NCBI GenBank assembly: GCA_910578735.1
Contig: CAJTSQ010000074.1
Location: forward strand, 1-5,541
From: an uncultured Oscillospiraceae bacterium
Lineage (GTDB): Bacteria; Bacillota; Clostridia; Oscillospirales; Oscillospiraceae
Direction of reading: 5' to 3'
DNA length: 5,541 nucleotides
The translations under genes and the position numbers were made by a program. The notes beneath the pieces were generated by a model, which was given only the letters and a program-made list of their open reading frames with translations, was not told where the DNA came from and searched no databases. This document shows positions 5,501 to 5,541 of this stretch, piece by piece; the stretch's first letter is position 1; each line of letters opens with the position of its first letter.

Positions 5501-5541
5501 AAAAAAGTTTAAAAAACTTGAAAAAAGTTCTTGACAAAAGC
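5501..5541 (+). promoter_or_regulatory. Third promoter P3, cut by the window end
   Basis: TTGACA at 5531-5536 has A-tracts at 5501-5506, 5511-5516 and 5521-5526, centres 10 bases apart. The -10 should fall at about 5554-5559, outside the window. It is called from its near identity to P2 upstream of and through the -35. Confidence 0.65.

Larger units (their letters stand above)
5375..5541 (+). repeat. Tandem repeat of the promoter upstream module
   Basis: The segments 5375-5424 and 5488-5536 are nearly identical: three substitutions and one missing A over 50 positions, each running from a GAGTGAGAGA-like start to the TTGACA. TTGACA boxes recur at 5303, 5419 and 5531, that is 116 and 112 bases apart. 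The DNA between each -35 and the next repeat unit is not conserved. A further, more diverged unit precedes 5303. The arrangement fits tandem promoters feeding one stable-RNA operon. Confidence 0.75.

Noticed and set aside
4383..5537. A 384-codon minus-strand frame running through gerB and the promoter array
   Set aside because: Its first part is translated A-tracts (Phe/Lys-rich) and the rest is Arg/Ser/Pro-rich shadow of gerB; no motif or ribosome binding site supports it.
5260..5541. Tandem repeats considered as a CRISPR array or replication-origin iterons
   Set aside because: Units are 112-116 bases with variable, non-spacer-like intervals, and each contains a -35 box at the same place; promoter array explains them better.

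Overview
The window looks like chromosomal DNA from a GC-rich, endospore-forming Clostridia of the Oscillospiraceae type (Flavonifractor, Lawsonibacter or Oscillibacter-like). Three things suggest this: a germinant-receptor operon in the order A-C-B, Gram-positive AGGAGG-type ribosome binding sites, and a strong codon bias to G/C at third positions. The genus is an inference from style, not from a search. All genes lie on the + strand.

Region 1 (1-1373) is the end of a tightly overlapping operon. It holds the C-terminal half of an ApbE-type FAD:protein FMN transferase, a small membrane-anchored NusG-domain-II protein with conserved CP/C/CLPH cysteines, and a small Gx-transporter (Hpre_diP_synt_I) membrane protein. 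The two junctions overlap by 4 and 17 bases. Together these genes suggest an extracytoplasmic, flavin-based redox module of the kind found with Rnf or flavin-based extracellular electron transfer loci. The FMN-carrying partner is not in the window.

Region 2 (1374-1424) is a dense 51-base junction. A terminator-like hairpin with a T-tract contains a good match to a forespore sigma-G promoter. Its 3' arm is also the ribosome binding site of the next gene. Read-through RNA from upstream would fold into the hairpin, while RNA started at the sigma-G promoter would lack the 5' arm.

Region 3 (1425-5208) is a three-gene nutrient germinant receptor operon: GerA (pore-type subunit), GerC (lipoprotein) and GerB (permease-like, ligand-binding subunit). 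GerA and GerC are coupled by an ATGA overlap. GerC and GerB are separated by 92 bases, most of which is a hairpin-rich repeat that also supplies the gerC stop codon. A second hairpin of the same style lies in frame inside the gerC signal-peptide codons.

Region 4 (5209-5541) has no gene. It contains two complete strong promoters and the start of a third, spaced 112-116 bases apart. Each is TTGACA preceded by helically phased A-tracts. This is the architecture of a stable-RNA promoter array, so a ribosomal or tRNA operon probably begins just past the window end.
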